NCBI GenBank assembly: GCA_033032865.1
Contig: JAWHQI010000075.1
Location: 3,968,001 to 4,032,000, forward strand
Source: Dactylorhiza incarnata
Lineage: Eukaryota; Streptophyta; Magnoliopsida; Asparagales; Orchidaceae
Direction of reading: 5' to 3'
Length of the DNA stretch: 64,000 nucleotides
In this document: in pieces, positions 22,291-35,007 of the stretch
How positions within the stretch are numbered: the first letter of the stretch is position 1
Layout of the letters: every line of letters starts with the position of its first letter
Program-made: the position numbers and the translations under genes
The notes under the pieces: model-generated
What the model was told of the DNA's origin: nothing
The model's database searches: none
What the model saw: the letters and a program-made list of their open reading frames with translations, nothing else

Positions 22291-25200
22291 TGTAAGACCC
22301 CATTTTTTCCTTTCAAAAACCCAGGTCTTATGCCCAGAACCGCCGCATTGAGGTGACACCCTCACTCAGGAAGATCGCCACTACAAAACGCCGATCCTGC
22401 CGGCCATATCGATCACAGAAGAAGAAAAGCATAAACGAACAAAATGAAGTTCAAGTCCACAATCACATGCTATATATAATAAATGTCCACATGGTATCAC
22501 TGAAATAACAAGTTACAATAATAAAGGGCGTATGCCCTGTACATCATATCCTCACTACAAGATCACTCGTGGAAGCTAACTACTAATCACTAACTGATCC
22601 TGAATCTGGTGCTCCTGTACTAGACTGGCCCGCCTCCATCTGCACCTGCCTCTAGTGCTGCTCCGTCTTTGTGGTCTCCTAAAATGATAAGGTCCACCGA
22701 CCGTTAGTCAAAAAGACTAAGCCAATCCCCCACCGCTCCCTCGGTGACTCCTAGGCACCGAGCGGGAAGGATGAAGCGGAGGACAATAAGGGGTATAACA
22801 ATAGCAGGTGGCAGGGGTACATGGAATGTCAACACTACACATGTATATATATAATGGAAGCAGTAAAAGAGCATGGTAAGCAGGTACATAATAAGTAAAG
22901 TGCAGTAAATAAAGGCATGTATATAATAGAAAAGTAACCATTGATTTATAGGAAAGCCCACACAAACCTATAGACAAAGGGGTCGTTTAGCTAGGCCTAT
23001 CATATTAGAAGTCCCATAACCGACTTATACGATAGGGGTAGGGGTTGAAATGCAATGTTTATGCTATGACATGCAAGTATGCAGTTAAATATTATGTTCA
23101 TATAAGTGCAACTCACACACTTCGACTCTATGCGCACAGACCTTTAGTTCTCCCTTTTTGGAGCTAGCAAGACTCCCAGGATACTCCCGTAGTGGCAAAC
23201 GGAAGCGGTGGGTTGGGCCTCGCCCACATCTAGGTTGGTATACACACTACCTAACCTAGACCTATCGTACGCCTCAACGCAAAACCGTGGAGCTTCTGCG
23301 TACTCTTACTGGCTGGACCACCAGACTTTCATGGCTAAGTGCAAATTCCACACTTGACGAGTCAACATATTGACGTCGGTGTGAACAACCGTCAAATACC
23401 GGATACCCACCACCTTTATTCACATGCAAACATGTTTACCATCTATCTCTGAGCCATAAGCTCACCGACTAATCCTCCCGACACAACAAACATTACTGAG
23501 CCACAAGCTCACCGGACTAACTAGTCTGCTGCTTTAACTACCGAGCCTATCGCTCGTACAACCAAACCAACTAACCTCCCGTAACCACGGGGTGTGGGTG
23601 TGCATATTATTAAGTTAATCTTGTACATCAACTTATCCCTACAATTTATGGTTAATCTTGGACTTCCCGAGGATTACCCTGTTAGGGGCTCGCTACGGTA
23701 CTAGGAACTATAATGGGATGACACCCCAAAGTTCCCTTTCTCAAGACACTTAGTGTTGTTGGTATCTACCCATAAGGTTACCCTTCTTATCTTTACCCTT
23801 GGATTACCCTAAGTGTGTTATGACCCTCTAAGGGGAAAGACGATCTTTCGTCTATCCCGATCATAACTTACCCTTAACTCACCAAGCACACTTTCACCAT
23901 CTAATCCATTTTGGTGACCTTCAATCTCTTCAACCTAACCATGTACACCAACTACATGTCACTTCCACTTGGTAGGCCCCTAAATACCCAAGTTTCACAT
24001 TTTTACTATACGCAAACCAAACTAACTATATGAAGCTTATAAGTAGAGGTACTCCAAATATTCATCCAACTGACTCAAGATATTTACTGGAGGGCTAGCA
24101 TGGCATTATAAGACTAACTTCATAGATTCATAGTTTTCCTCAACATCTTAGCATTTATTTAAATTTCTCCAATATTTGTCAAGTATGAATATGAACATGA
24201 AGTGTAAGGTATTCTTATGATATAGCTCTCATAAAATTAAGATAAATCTATCATGCCAAAATATCAGTAATTAATGAATATCACAATTTTACAATAAGGA
24301 AATGTCCTCTATTTTTAATATTTAACTTCTATCCAAACTTGAAGATTTATGAAGGAACTACCAAATATACTTACTCCAAAATTATGGGAAAAATACCAAG
24401 CTCATGTATTGAACAGAGAAGTCTACTGACCAAATTTCAGGATTTATGGAAATCATTTTCGTACTTAAAAAAATACTTTAAGAAAACCTCAAATAAGACA
24501 AGTTGTGAAGTAGCCTACTGATTTAAGTCTCCAAAAATTATATAAAAAATCATAGAGTTTCCTAATGCTCTGAAATGTCCCATCACCAATTTGCACAATT
24601 TATCAAAGATTATTGGACCCTCAATTAATTTTATTAAGCCTAAGACAAAATAGGTGCCTTGTGAATGAAGTAATGGTTAAATCATTTAATAAAATGCACA
24701 AAAATTACCATAGGTGTATATCATAATAATGAAGGCACTACCAAGGTTTCATCTCCATCCAAGACCTTTTGTGCATGTAAATATCTCTCATAAGAAATTT
24801 CCCTAAAGGGGTAATGTCCTAATTCAAAGGGGATAATTGCTCCTAAAATCATTAAAAAATTACCTAGGGCCTAATTACATCCCATGAACTTATCCACCAA
24901 GTTCCATGACCATTCAAGAAAATTTGAACCCATGTCCTTCACAAGGTTCAAATAGCAACCCTTAGGTTAAAACTAGGGTCCTAGGGCATATCCAACTCTA
25001 CACCACCTATTCTTACTCATGAAGGTGTTTTAGGTGATACTAAATCAGTATCCAAGGTTTCAACTCATGGTGATGAGATTTGACCACAATACCCCAAGAT
25101 AAACACCATGCCCTAACTTTGACCCTATTTTCTTTACTTGGGTTGACAAGTTACCCAACCAAATCAGTCCCAATTGGGCTGATAATTTTACCAAGGTCAT

Positions 25201-27549
25201 AACATAACCCTAAGGAGCACCCACCAAAATTTGGAGGTCATTGGAGGTCCTTTGACACACTAATTAATTAGTAAATGATTTATGAAATTATCTCAAAAAC
25301 CTTAGAAAACGTTTCTCCTAAAATTCCCATATTTTAGTATGTTCTGTGGGTGTAAGTAACTAGCCTAGGTTTTAAATATCAAGGTCATAGCATCTACCCA
25401 TAAAAATATATACAGGAAAGGGTGACTGCCCTACCCTAGGGACCAGTCCCACCATTTTTTCTCTACAGGGAGCTACAGTGCTCCTTTTGGGCTGAAACAA
25501 ATTTTGAATTAAAGTACACACCTAGGGATACAACTTTGGTGTTGGGCACTTTTTCATCAGAGGTGATCTAGTATTTTAAATAATTAAAATGAAATACAAC
25601 ATAATATGTGACAGAAATCAATATAAACATTTAATTATATAAGTGATTCTGCGTTCGATGAAATCATAACTGCGCTCGATGAAATATGAATCGCGCTCCT
25701 CGAAATCATATATAATTTGCGTTCAATGAAATATGATCTGCGATCGAGGAACTAAGAACTGCTTTCGACGAACGCTGAATAAATCTGCGTTTGACGAAAA
25801 CTAAACTGTGCTCGACGCAAGCTGAATAAATCTGCATTTGATGAATGATCTGTGTTCGACGAACTATGATCTGTGTTCGACGAATGCTGAATAAATTTGC
25901 GTTCGACGAAAACTAAACTGTGCTCGACGCAAGCTGAATTCCGTTCGATGAACTCCATATTCAGTTCGTCGAACTCAACTATCAGATCGACGAAGTCTAA
26001 AACGCGATCGACAAATCAGTTCCGTTCGACGAACTCAGGATTCCGTTCGACAAACTTCAACAATCAGATCGACGAATTAAATGAATTAAACATAAACATT
26101 AAAAATAGATCCGACGGCTCTCAGTTATCGTCCCCGAGGAATGGACGGCGCGCGACAACCCGACCTGGGCTTCTTTGCGGGATGATTTCCCGGCCACCTG
26201 TGCCGCTTCCCAGCCAGCCAATGCCACCACCACCTCCGTTGAGGTGGTGGCCCGCGATAGGGGGGGGGGGGGGGGTTGGCCGGTCGGAGGTGGTCGGATT
26301 GGGGTTTAGAGAGGCGAAAAATAGTACGAATCGAACCCTTTCAGAAGCACGTTCTGAGCCCTATTGAGCACGGATCAAGCCCCAAATAATGAAAAGATCT
26401 AGCACTAAGGGAGAGGAGGCGGATCAGACCTGTATGGGGGCTTGGTGGCGCATGTTCCGGCGAGTTGCTATGGACGGTGCTGGAGCTTTCGGTGCCATGT
26501 CAATCTAGGCTTCTGGGGCTCGATTTCTTCAGAGAAGAGGGGGGTTTCACTCATTTTCGTCCTTTGAAGGTGTTAAGGAAATCAAAAGGGGGAGGGGAAG
26601 AGCCTTGGCATTAATTGCCATAATCACTATTAATGGTGATTTTCGGTTTCTTATGGGTGGAAACGAATTGGTCATCAATTAGGCCGGAAAAGGGCTGAAA
26701 CTTCTCCTCTCCTCAAGGGTAGATGAATGGTACCATAAATTGAGTTTATTTGGCCGTAAATGCCATTCTCCTCCTCTTCCTCTCTCCGCCATTTTTGGAG
26801 AAAATGAGATTTCTCTCTCTTGGCCGAAATCCTTCAAATTGAATGGCCAACTCAGCATCATTCAATCCCCATTAGGTGGTGGACCACACCAATTGGTTCT
26901 AGCTCAAGTATGTTGGGTTCAATTTGGGTAAAGTAGGTCATTTTGACCTAAATTTAGGCTAGGATTGACCTTGCCCAAATTGACCACTTGGGTTGACCAC
27001 AATGGGTGGGTAGTGACCCATTTGACTCCCTTGTGAGTTAGGAAGGCTTAGGTGGAGTCAATTTGGCAAAGTGAGGATGAATTGCCCCTTATTAGGGCAC
27101 TTTGACCAAATTAGGATTTAGGGCAAATTGGTCAAATTGGTGGCCCCATGATGGGGATTTTTGGTCCATTAGGTTCCTAGTACCCATACAAGGGTAGGGG
27201 TAGGGTCAATTTGGCATGGTGAGGGCCAATTGACCTTAATTGAGTTAGTTTGACCAATTTAGGGTTACGGTTGACTTTAGTCAAATTGGCCTCTTAGGTT
27301 GACCCCAATGGGTCACTGGTGCTTCAAGGAGACCCCTAATGGGTTAGGGATGCTATGGTGGGGTCAAGGTTCAAGGGAAGGCCCTAAAGTCCAACCCAAG
27401 GCTAGGTATCTGAAAACTGCTATATGCAGACCACTGGGTTTCTCCTTGTCACCCAAGCTCACATGGTCTTAAGCTCTTCCTATGGTTTTGTCATGACCTA
27501 GTCATGACAAAACCAACTTAGGGGGTCTAGTTGTTTCGGGGATGTTACA
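22291..27549 (-). repeat. LARD-like LTR, complete (5' LTR of minus-strand copy 2)
   Basis: 5259 bp from TGTAACATCC (minus, 27549) to GGGGTCTTACA (22291). It contains the TTGAC cluster (26935-27370), a poly-G run (26262-26275), the CCACCACCTC hairpin (26227-26250), the TTCGACGAA array and the TATA-like element. The rest (22300-25600) is AT-rich and non-coding as far as I can see. Confidence 0.88.
25633..26062 (-). promoter_or_regulatory. TTCGACGAA array plus TATA-like element in LARD LTR
   Basis: Same organisation as at 7633-8060: about 20 palindrome-like boxes (25651-26062), then CTTATATAAT (25633-25642) on the minus strand. Several boxes differ from the first copy by C-to-T or G-to-A at CpG, as expected from methylated cytosine decay. 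Confidence 0.6.
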
Positions 27550-29877
27550 TGTTGACCCCGATAAGGTTGTCGTAAAGGGTACCTTGAACAGTCTAAAGTA
27601 TGGAGTATATCAACAAGTCTATAGATAGAACCCCGAGTCTAAGGTTGTATGCCCAAAGGATTGTTTGCATACCTAGGACGAATATAACATAGTGACACCG
27701 AAGATACTTAGCTTAAAATAGTTAGTGGCTTATCTTTTGTTTATTGGGGCTTATCTTTTATTTTTTGGGGGCTTACCCTTTTGTTTATTGGGCAAATTAG
27801 TCACTGACTTGAGTTTCTCTTAGACCTAGGTTAGAAAATTTTGTGTTATGAACATAGTGATTTTGAGGTCAATCTTATTCAACATTACTCGGTCTAAGAT
27901 GAGATGGTGTAACAGTATGTTCAGAATAATGATCTGTAGTATTACCAGGACAATGGATAGACATCGTTGATCGAGAAACAACTCGACCTTAGTTGAAGCA
28001 TTAGAAATGTAAAGTCGCCAGGATTAATCACTTAGGGATGTTGATGTCCTAGTCTAGAAGTTGAGGACGGAAATTAGATCTTACAAGTTGTAGTTATATC
28101 CGACAGTTCTTGAGGTTTGTGGCATTCAGAAGTGATCAACTTATGATTTGTTAAAAATCACACCCAATCATGGTAGAAAATTTTAACTACAATAATAGCC
28201 CTAATGCCTTGGGAGCTATGATGATGAATAACCATAGATCTTAGACGTTGACTTATTGGATTTAGAATATAGTGTTTGAGTTTACTATGATAAGAATGAT
28301 CTAAGTTTATCTTACTTTGGGCCATTCGAAAGTGATCAAGACTAGCATATGTGGAAGTGATAGGAACATGGTGAAATAAACGTGATGATATTTCCGTGAT
28401 GAAATTGATTTGTGAAAAATCTTAGGGTTTCAAAATATTTTACCTGTATACCTTATGAATCAAACTCCACATAGAAAATGATTGGGAGTCATTTTACAAA
28501 CATTGATACTAATAATGATTGGTTAGCATATACTCATAAAAGTTCACGAGTACACCCCACTTTAAAATTTTGAGGATAACTGAGACGTTTGACGATCTGA
28601 TCAGTTCCAGCAATGGTTGGAACTGGATAAGTTGTGGAGTTGAGTTGATTGCTCGGACATGCGTGAAGTAGTGAGAATCTGAACGTGTAGAGAAAACTTT
28701 ATTGAGGCGTTGTCTACCCTTACCAAACGAGAGCTTTAGCCACCGGAGAAATGGTGTATTGCGGAATGTATATTTCCCCATAATAAAGAAAGACGACATA
28801 GGTTTTGTGATGCACGATGAAGGCCAAGTGCAAAAGACTTTGGAGAACAACCACAGTCACTGCCCGTGTAAGAGTGGAAGCTCGAAGATACAATTATGGA
28901 TTTCATACACAAGTTACCACATCCCCACTCTGGGCACAAGTTTATTTAGAACATCAAGGATAGATTAACCAAGGTAGCTAGGGTCACCCTGATCCGGAAG
29001 GATGCTCCCATGGATGTTGATGAGATTTGATGAGATGTTTGTCCATTATCATGGTGTACCCAGGATGATCGTGTCGGATCGAGATGAACAGTTTGTCCAA
29101 TAAGTGAAGATCGGTCCAGGCTTATTTGGGCTCTTAGTTGACGTTCAACATAGCTTTCCACCCTCAGAGGGACGGAGGCATAGAATTCCACCATCTTGGA
29201 TCCAGGATGAGGATTTAGAGACACTCGGCTCGGAATTTGTGGAGGACACGGATGCCCAGGTGCGATTGATTTGAGTTAGGATGCTGGAGGCCCAGAGAAG
29301 CCAGACCAGGTATTGCGTGGCATGACATCATTAGGTAGAGTTCCAGGTTGGAGGCCGGGTGTTCCGGGAGATGCGTCCGATGCAGTGAACCTCGCAGGCT
29401 CGTAGGAGGAAGAAGCTTAGTTGAGATAGATGGGGCTTTACAGGATCCAGGAGTGGATCAGCCTGTTGGCTTATAGACTAAAGCTGCGGCCGATGTTAAC
29501 GGGTTTGCATAACGTCTTCCACATTTACTCCTTTAGGAGAGCTCTACTACAGCCGGATCAGCAGATATCTATTACAGATGGGACAGTAACTTCTGACCGA
29601 TGAGTTTGCGCGAAGCCGGTCAGGATAGGCGATACGACGGAGCGTGTCGTGCGCGCAGGAAGGTCCCGTAGGTAAAAGTCATGTGGTAAAATCATGTACA
29701 GGAGGAGCACGCCTGGGAGCCACTAGAACTGATGTAGCAAGGATAGTCGGTGCTCTTCGAGTCAGGAATAACTTCAATCCTTAGGTGATGTTATGTTCTG
29801 TCACTCTCTGTGAAAACCCCGCAAGCCTAGCCTAAATTTCGAGGACGAAATTATTATTATTTTTGTTTATTGGGATT
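27550..29877 (+). mobile_element. LARD-like internal region, plus strand, 5'-truncated
   Basis: Reverse complement of the copy 1 internal region from about position 3770 down to 1498. It begins abruptly at the end of the minus-strand LTR and ends TTTGTTTATTGGGATT just before the plus-strand LTR at 29878. It is more diverged than copies 1 and 2 are from each other. Its 5' part and 5' LTR are not in the window, which fits insertion of the minus-strand array into this older element. Confidence 0.8.
28700..29640 (+). pseudogene. Integrase relic of plus-strand LARD
   Basis: It corresponds to the minus-strand relics, with remnants of the zinc region (about 28760-28850), the catalytic core start (about 28880) and the C-terminal block (about 29420-29600). 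There are many stops and frame changes, and no useful ORF remains. Confidence 0.6.
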
Positions 29878-31809
29878 TGTAACATCCCCCAAACGACTAG
29901 ACCCCTAGGAAAGTTTTGTTATGACTAGGTCATGACAAATCCCTAGGATGCGCAAAGAGAACATAAGATCTTAGGCTTGAGGCGAAAATCGCCATGGTCT
30001 GCGGGTAGTGATTTCCAATTACCAAGCCTAAGGTTGGACTTTAGGGCCTCACCTTGACCCTTTAACCATACCATAGCATACCTAACCATTTAGGGGTTCT
30101 CTTAGAGCACCAATGACCCATTGGTGTCAACCAAAGAGGTCAAATTGACCAAAGTCAACCCTAACCCCAAATTGGTCAAAGTAGACTAATTAGTGTCAAT
30201 TGACCTCCACCATGCCAAATTGACCTTGCCCTAGCCCTTATAAGGATATTAGGGACCCAATGGACTAAAAACCCCCCATCATGGGGCCACCAATTTGGCC
30301 AATTTTACCAAAGTCAACTCTAGCCCTATTTTGGTCAAACTTCCCTATTTGGGTCAATTGGCCTCCACCTCGCCAAATTGACTCTACCTAGACCTTCCTA
30401 ACCCTTAGGGGAGGCCAATGGTTCACCAGCCACCCATTGGGTCCAACCCAAATGGTAAAATTGACCAAAGTCAACTCCACCCTAAATTTAGGTCAAAATG
30501 ACCTATTTTTACCTAATCAAGCCCAATCCACTTTGGCTAGACCCAATTGAGGTGGTCCACTAGCTAATGGGGTTGGGAGTTACTAAAATTACCATTCAAT
30601 TTCAGAGAATTCGGCTAGGAGAGATAAAACACCATTTCCCCCAAAAATGGTGGAGAGAGAAAGAGAGGAGTAATGACATTCATGGCCAAGGGTGGCCAAA
30701 GGCTCTCCCAATTGATGGGATTCACTCCCTCTAGCAGTTATGAGAAGTTTAGGAGGTTTTCCAGCCATCATGGGGCTGATTTTGGGGGTTTTTACCTTGG
30801 CTGAAATTCTCATTTGATGGTCATTAATGGCATTCAAGATATAACCCCCCCCCCCCCCCCCCTATCCCTCGATTAAGCTCTCTATCATCTTCAAAAGACT
30901 GAGAGGAGTGAAACCCCCAACTTTCAAGAAACAATCATGCAGTGTAGGCTCGGATCGGCATGGCTTCCAAGCTCCAAGGTCGGCCATGGTGATGGGCCAA
31001 ACGACAAGGCTTCAAGGCTCCAAGAAGGTCTGGTTCTTCTCCTCTTCACCTACGGATAGATCTACATCTAAATTCGGCAAGGATTGGGGCCAATTGGTCC
31101 CCAATGCAAATGGCCGATATCTCCATTTTTTGTAGATTTTCTTCTTGCCTAAACCACCGATTCCGGCCACCACCGGCCGGCCAAGACATCCCATCTCTGG
31201 CCACCACCTCAAGGAAGGTGGTGGTGGCATTGGCCGGTGGGGAGGGGCGTGGGTACCAAGATAAATGGGCTACAGGTTGGGGAAATCTGGACCCTTGGCT
31301 AGAGGAGGAAGATGACCAGCTACCACATGATTTTGCTTCAGGATTCGTGCAGAATCATATGATATAAATCCTTATGTAATTGCATTTTGTGTCACATATG
31401 GCTGTACCTAGAATTAATTATTAAAAATACATATGGTCCTCTACAGAAAAAGTGGTCAACACCAAAGTTGTAGCCCTTGGAGTCTATTTAAGATAAAATT
31501 GATTTCAGCCCAAAAGGAGCTCTGTAGCTCCCTGTATGTCCATTTTGGTAGGATTGGTCCCTAGTGAAGGACAGACACCATTTCTTGAATAACATTTGAT
31601 TGGGAAATGATATTGACTTGAAAATTGAAACCTAGGATATTTGTACCTACACCCTTAACATATCCAAAGATGGGAATTTTAGGAGAACATTTTTCTAAGG
31701 TTTTTGTAATAATTTAACAATTCATATATTATTTATTTATAGGGTCTAATGACCTCCAATCCGCTTGAAATTTTTGTGGGTGCCTCTTAGGGTTATTATA
31801 TGACCCTGG

Positions 31810-33633
31810 TGTTGGAGCCTATGTTCCGCATCTCTTGGTTTGACAATAACAAATACCGTGTTGTATTTGATCTTGTATTTTGTGTGTTTATAGTATGCAG
31901 GTTTTACAGGAACTATAGCTACACATCCCTATGAATAGTTTGCTGATTGGAAATGACTCTCTAGAAAGAGAGCTAACGCCCTGCGTTAACATTAACGCGT
32001 CGCGTTAACTTCCATTGAGAAGAAAACTGCTGAGAAGGAATGTCGTCGAGAACAAAGCCGTCGAGTTGCGTTTGACGAAAGAGATCTAACGCTTGTGTTA
32101 GTTTGTAATGCCCAGTGTTAACAAAAGGAGGAATGCCGTCGAGTTGCGGTCGATGAACCTGCGTTCGACAAACTTGGAGTTCCGTTCGATAAATTTGCCT
32201 GCGTTCGATGAAATTGAACCCGACAACCTGTGTTCGACAAACTTGGAGTTCCATTCGACGAATTTGCCTGCGTTCGATGAAATTGCACTCGACAACCTGT
32301 GTTCGACGAATTGGAGCGTTCGACGAATTGGAGCGTTCGAAGAAGGCGTGTTCGATGAAATTGCCTGCGCTCGATGAAATTGCGCTCGACTTATTGTGTT
32401 CGATGAACTGACCTGTGATCGACGAATTGGAGCGTTCGACGAAGGCGCGTTCAACGAAATTAGTTTTGTTCGACGAAATTTGGTTCTGCCACGATCCCAG
32501 CGGTTTGCACGATCCCGGCGGTTTGCACAATCCCGGCGGTTTGCGCGTTAACATTAACGTCGTGCGTTAGCTCCCATGGCTATTTAAAAGTACAACCCTC
32601 TCATTCTATGACATTGAGATGATTCCAGAATTCTGATACTTTGGAGAGAGGTTCGTCTACAACAATTAAGAGATCTCCCTTGGGCTAGCATGAAGATCTA
32701 AAGAAGATTTTGAAGGAGAAGGTCTACAACGCATATCCCATACTAAGGACGACCGTTTCAAGAACGCCAACATCTACATTGACTTCGTCTTCACCTTTAG
32801 AATTTCTTAGAGAGTTTCTCTTTACTTATCTTATAATCTTTTATTTTATTCTCTTTGTAATTCGTGTGGAGAAATCGTTCAGGGAGAACGTCGGATTCCG
32901 GGAAGGATTCCGTGGGTAAATTCGCCTTGTGTTGGCGACTAGGTTTGGGTAGGACTTAGGGAGGAATTCGCCTTGTGTTGGCGACTAGTTCTAGGTGATT
33001 AGATCTAGGGGTGCTCGAGGCCATATCCGGGGAAGGATTGGCTAGAGCGGCTTGAGGCCTCATCAAGGGAAGGATAGGCTAAAGCCAACCGATTTGTGGG
33101 GATATAAGTCGGTATAGAAAAGGAAAAATTGTTTTACTTTGTATGCCTCTGATTTCTAGCATTATAGAAATTAAACATTTGTGTATTCAATTTATTATGA
33201 AATAAAATCATGTCCTTTAATGTTCTATTCAATTGATTTTATTTCCTATTCAAGAATGTTTTAATTTCTATTCCATTAAAGTATTAAAATTAACATTTGT
33301 TTAATTATCTTTGAAATACAATAATCAATTTTAATTATCTCTGATTTTCTTGACTTGTATTTCATTAATGTTTTCATTAGTAAAATCTCATTGACATAAT
33401 TCTAGCAAATTAACTTTCTGAAGAGCTAACGCCCAACATTAACACCTAACGCCAGGCGTTAGCAACAGTAAGGAAAAAAGTTCTGTGTCCCTTATCTGAG
33501 ATATTAAAATGTATTTTTCTATAAAATATTCTGAAACTTCAGTCTCAAACTCTGATAAATTTAATTAAGATCTAAATTCCATAAAACCCTTATTCACCCC
33601 CCCCCCCCTCTAAGGGCGTCGTAAGATCCAACA
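31810..33633 (+). repeat. 5' LTR of gag-only Sirevirus-like element
   Basis: 1824 bp. Order: box array (31972-32572), TATA-like TATTTAAAAG (32581-32590), two TTCGCC-TTGTGTT-GGCGA hairpins (32921-32989), a GCTAACGCC/GGCGTTAGC pair (33424-33465), then a C-tract and CTCTAAGGGCGTC before GATCCAACA. Confidence 0.88.
31972..32590 (+). promoter_or_regulatory. TTCGACGAA / GCGTTAAC box array plus TATA (Sirevirus-like 5' LTR)
   Basis: About 20 boxes of the TTCGACGAA type (GCGTTCGACGAA, GGTCGATGAA and so on) are bracketed by GCGTTAAC...GTTAACGC boxes at 31975-32010 and 32546-32572. TATTTAAAAG follows at once. The 3' LTR has the same at 47876-48460. The central box type is the one seen in the gypsy-type LARD LTR. 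Confidence 0.65.
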
Positions 33634-33635
33634 CG

Positions 33636-33649
33636 TGGTATCAGAGCCA
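33636..33649 (+). other. Primer-binding site of gag-only Sirevirus-like element
   Basis: TGGTATCAGAGCCA begins two bases after the LTR end: the standard initiator tRNA-Met PBS. Confidence 0.9.
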
Positions 33650-33682
33650 GGTTATTCCAACACGGCTTCACAACCGGGAATA

Positions 33683-34903
33683 ATGGCGCTTCATGATCTC
33701 GCATTTTCTAGAGGGGATACTTTTTATGATAATGAAAAATCATTATGTCCACCATTATTTATGAGTGAAAATTATAATTGGTGGAAAACACTTATGGAAA
33801 AATTTCTTAAAACTTTGGATATTGAAGTTTGGAATATTACAATTAAAATGCCCCCAAGTATTTTAAATAAAAATGAAATGTTTTTAAATGTCAAATCTAT
33901 GAATAGTCTATATTGTGCTCTAAATCAAAATATTTTCAAACTTATTTATACGCTCCCTACTGCTTTTGAAGTTTGGAAATTTATTGAGAATACTTATAGT
34001 ATTCCTTCCACTGATGATGAACAAGAGGAATTTCTTATGGATCCAAGAGAAGATATCGACAAGAACTCATTCTTGGAAGAAGATAAATCTAAGAGAGAAA
34101 TCGACGAGGAATTCCTTATGGATCCAAGAGAAGAAATCGATGAGGACTCATTCTTGGAGGAAGATCAATCAAAGAGAGAAACAATATTGAACTCAATTGA
34201 TGCCAACACATCAAGCAAAAGAGAAGACGGAAATTCAACTATGGAAGAGGAATGCGAAGAAGATGTCAAAGGAACCCTTGGTTCAAATCTTGCCTCATCC
34301 CATAGCAATGTAAGAAAATCAAAAACTTCTCTTTGTGTAACAAATACTATTTCTACATCTCGCAAACTTAAAATTGCTAAACGTAAAATTTTAAAGTTAA
34401 AATTTGCTAATTCCAAATTACGTTTAGAAAATAAATCTTTAAAAGCAAACGATAACGTAGAATCAAATATTGATGTGTTATATTCTCTTTCATGCTCTTT
34501 AGTTAAAATTCTTACTCCTTGTTTAGATTGCAATCTATTAAAAGAAAAATTCAAGGATATTGAAAAAGGGCTCTTAGTTTCTAAAGAACATAATGAAAAA
34601 TTGATAATTGAAAATGATACTTTAACTTGTAAGTTAAGACAATCAAAATCTTTTGTTGAAAAAGTTCTAATTTCTAGTAATGACTTTCATCAAAAGATTT
34701 TGAATTACAAAGATAATTTAACTTATAAAATCATTTTTAAAAAGGACCATTTTCATACATCAACTCAAAAGGAGTTTAGTTTCAAAAAGAATAATGACCT
34801 TCACAAAATTTTGTGTGAAATCATGACTCAAATTTATAAACTCCTTTTCATGAAAATCAAACTACAAAATATTATACTTCATATTATAAGAGTATGTCTA
34901 TAA
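33683..34903 (+). CDS. Sirevirus-like gag, N-terminal part
   Basis: The ATG at 33683 follows the PBS by about 35 bases and opens a 406-codon frame. The N-terminus has KSLCPPLFMSENYNWWKTLM, a typical copia Gag start, followed by a capsid-like region (to about residue 115). Residues 116-165 hold a tandem duplication of about 26 residues (EEFLMDPRE...SFLEED). A Lys/Leu-rich stretch (about residues 230-270) could form a coiled coil. The frame ends early; further Gag-like sequence resumes after a frame change and the 5S insert (36029-36360). The same gag, less complete, is at 63171-64000. No zinc knuckle was seen. Confidence 0.75.
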   Translation: MALHDLAFSRGDTFYDNEKSLCPPLFMSENYNWWKTLMEKFLKTLDIEVWNITIKMPPSILNKNEMFLNVKSMNSLYCALNQNIFKLIYTLPTAFEVWKFIENTYSIPSTDDEQEEFLMDPREDIDKNSFLEEDKSKREIDEEFLMDPREEIDEDSFLEEDQSKRETILNSIDANTSSKREDGNSTMEEECEEDVKGTLGSNLASSHSNVRKSKTSLCVTNTISTSRKLKIAKRKILKLKFANSKLRLENKSLKANDNVESNIDVLYSLSCSLVKILTPCLDCNLLKEKFKDIEKGLLVSKEHNEKLIIENDTLTCKLRQSKSFVEKVLISSNDFHQKILNYKDNLTYKIIFKKDHFHTSTQKEFSFKKNNDLHKILCEIMTQIYKLLFMKIKLQNIILHIIRVCL

Positions 34904-35007
34904 GAAAGAGTGGAAATAAAAATCATCAAAATAAGAATCAATCTTTTAAAATATATTGTAACCCACTCTTTCAACAATCACTTCTAAAGAAAGACAATCA
35001 CTCTTAT

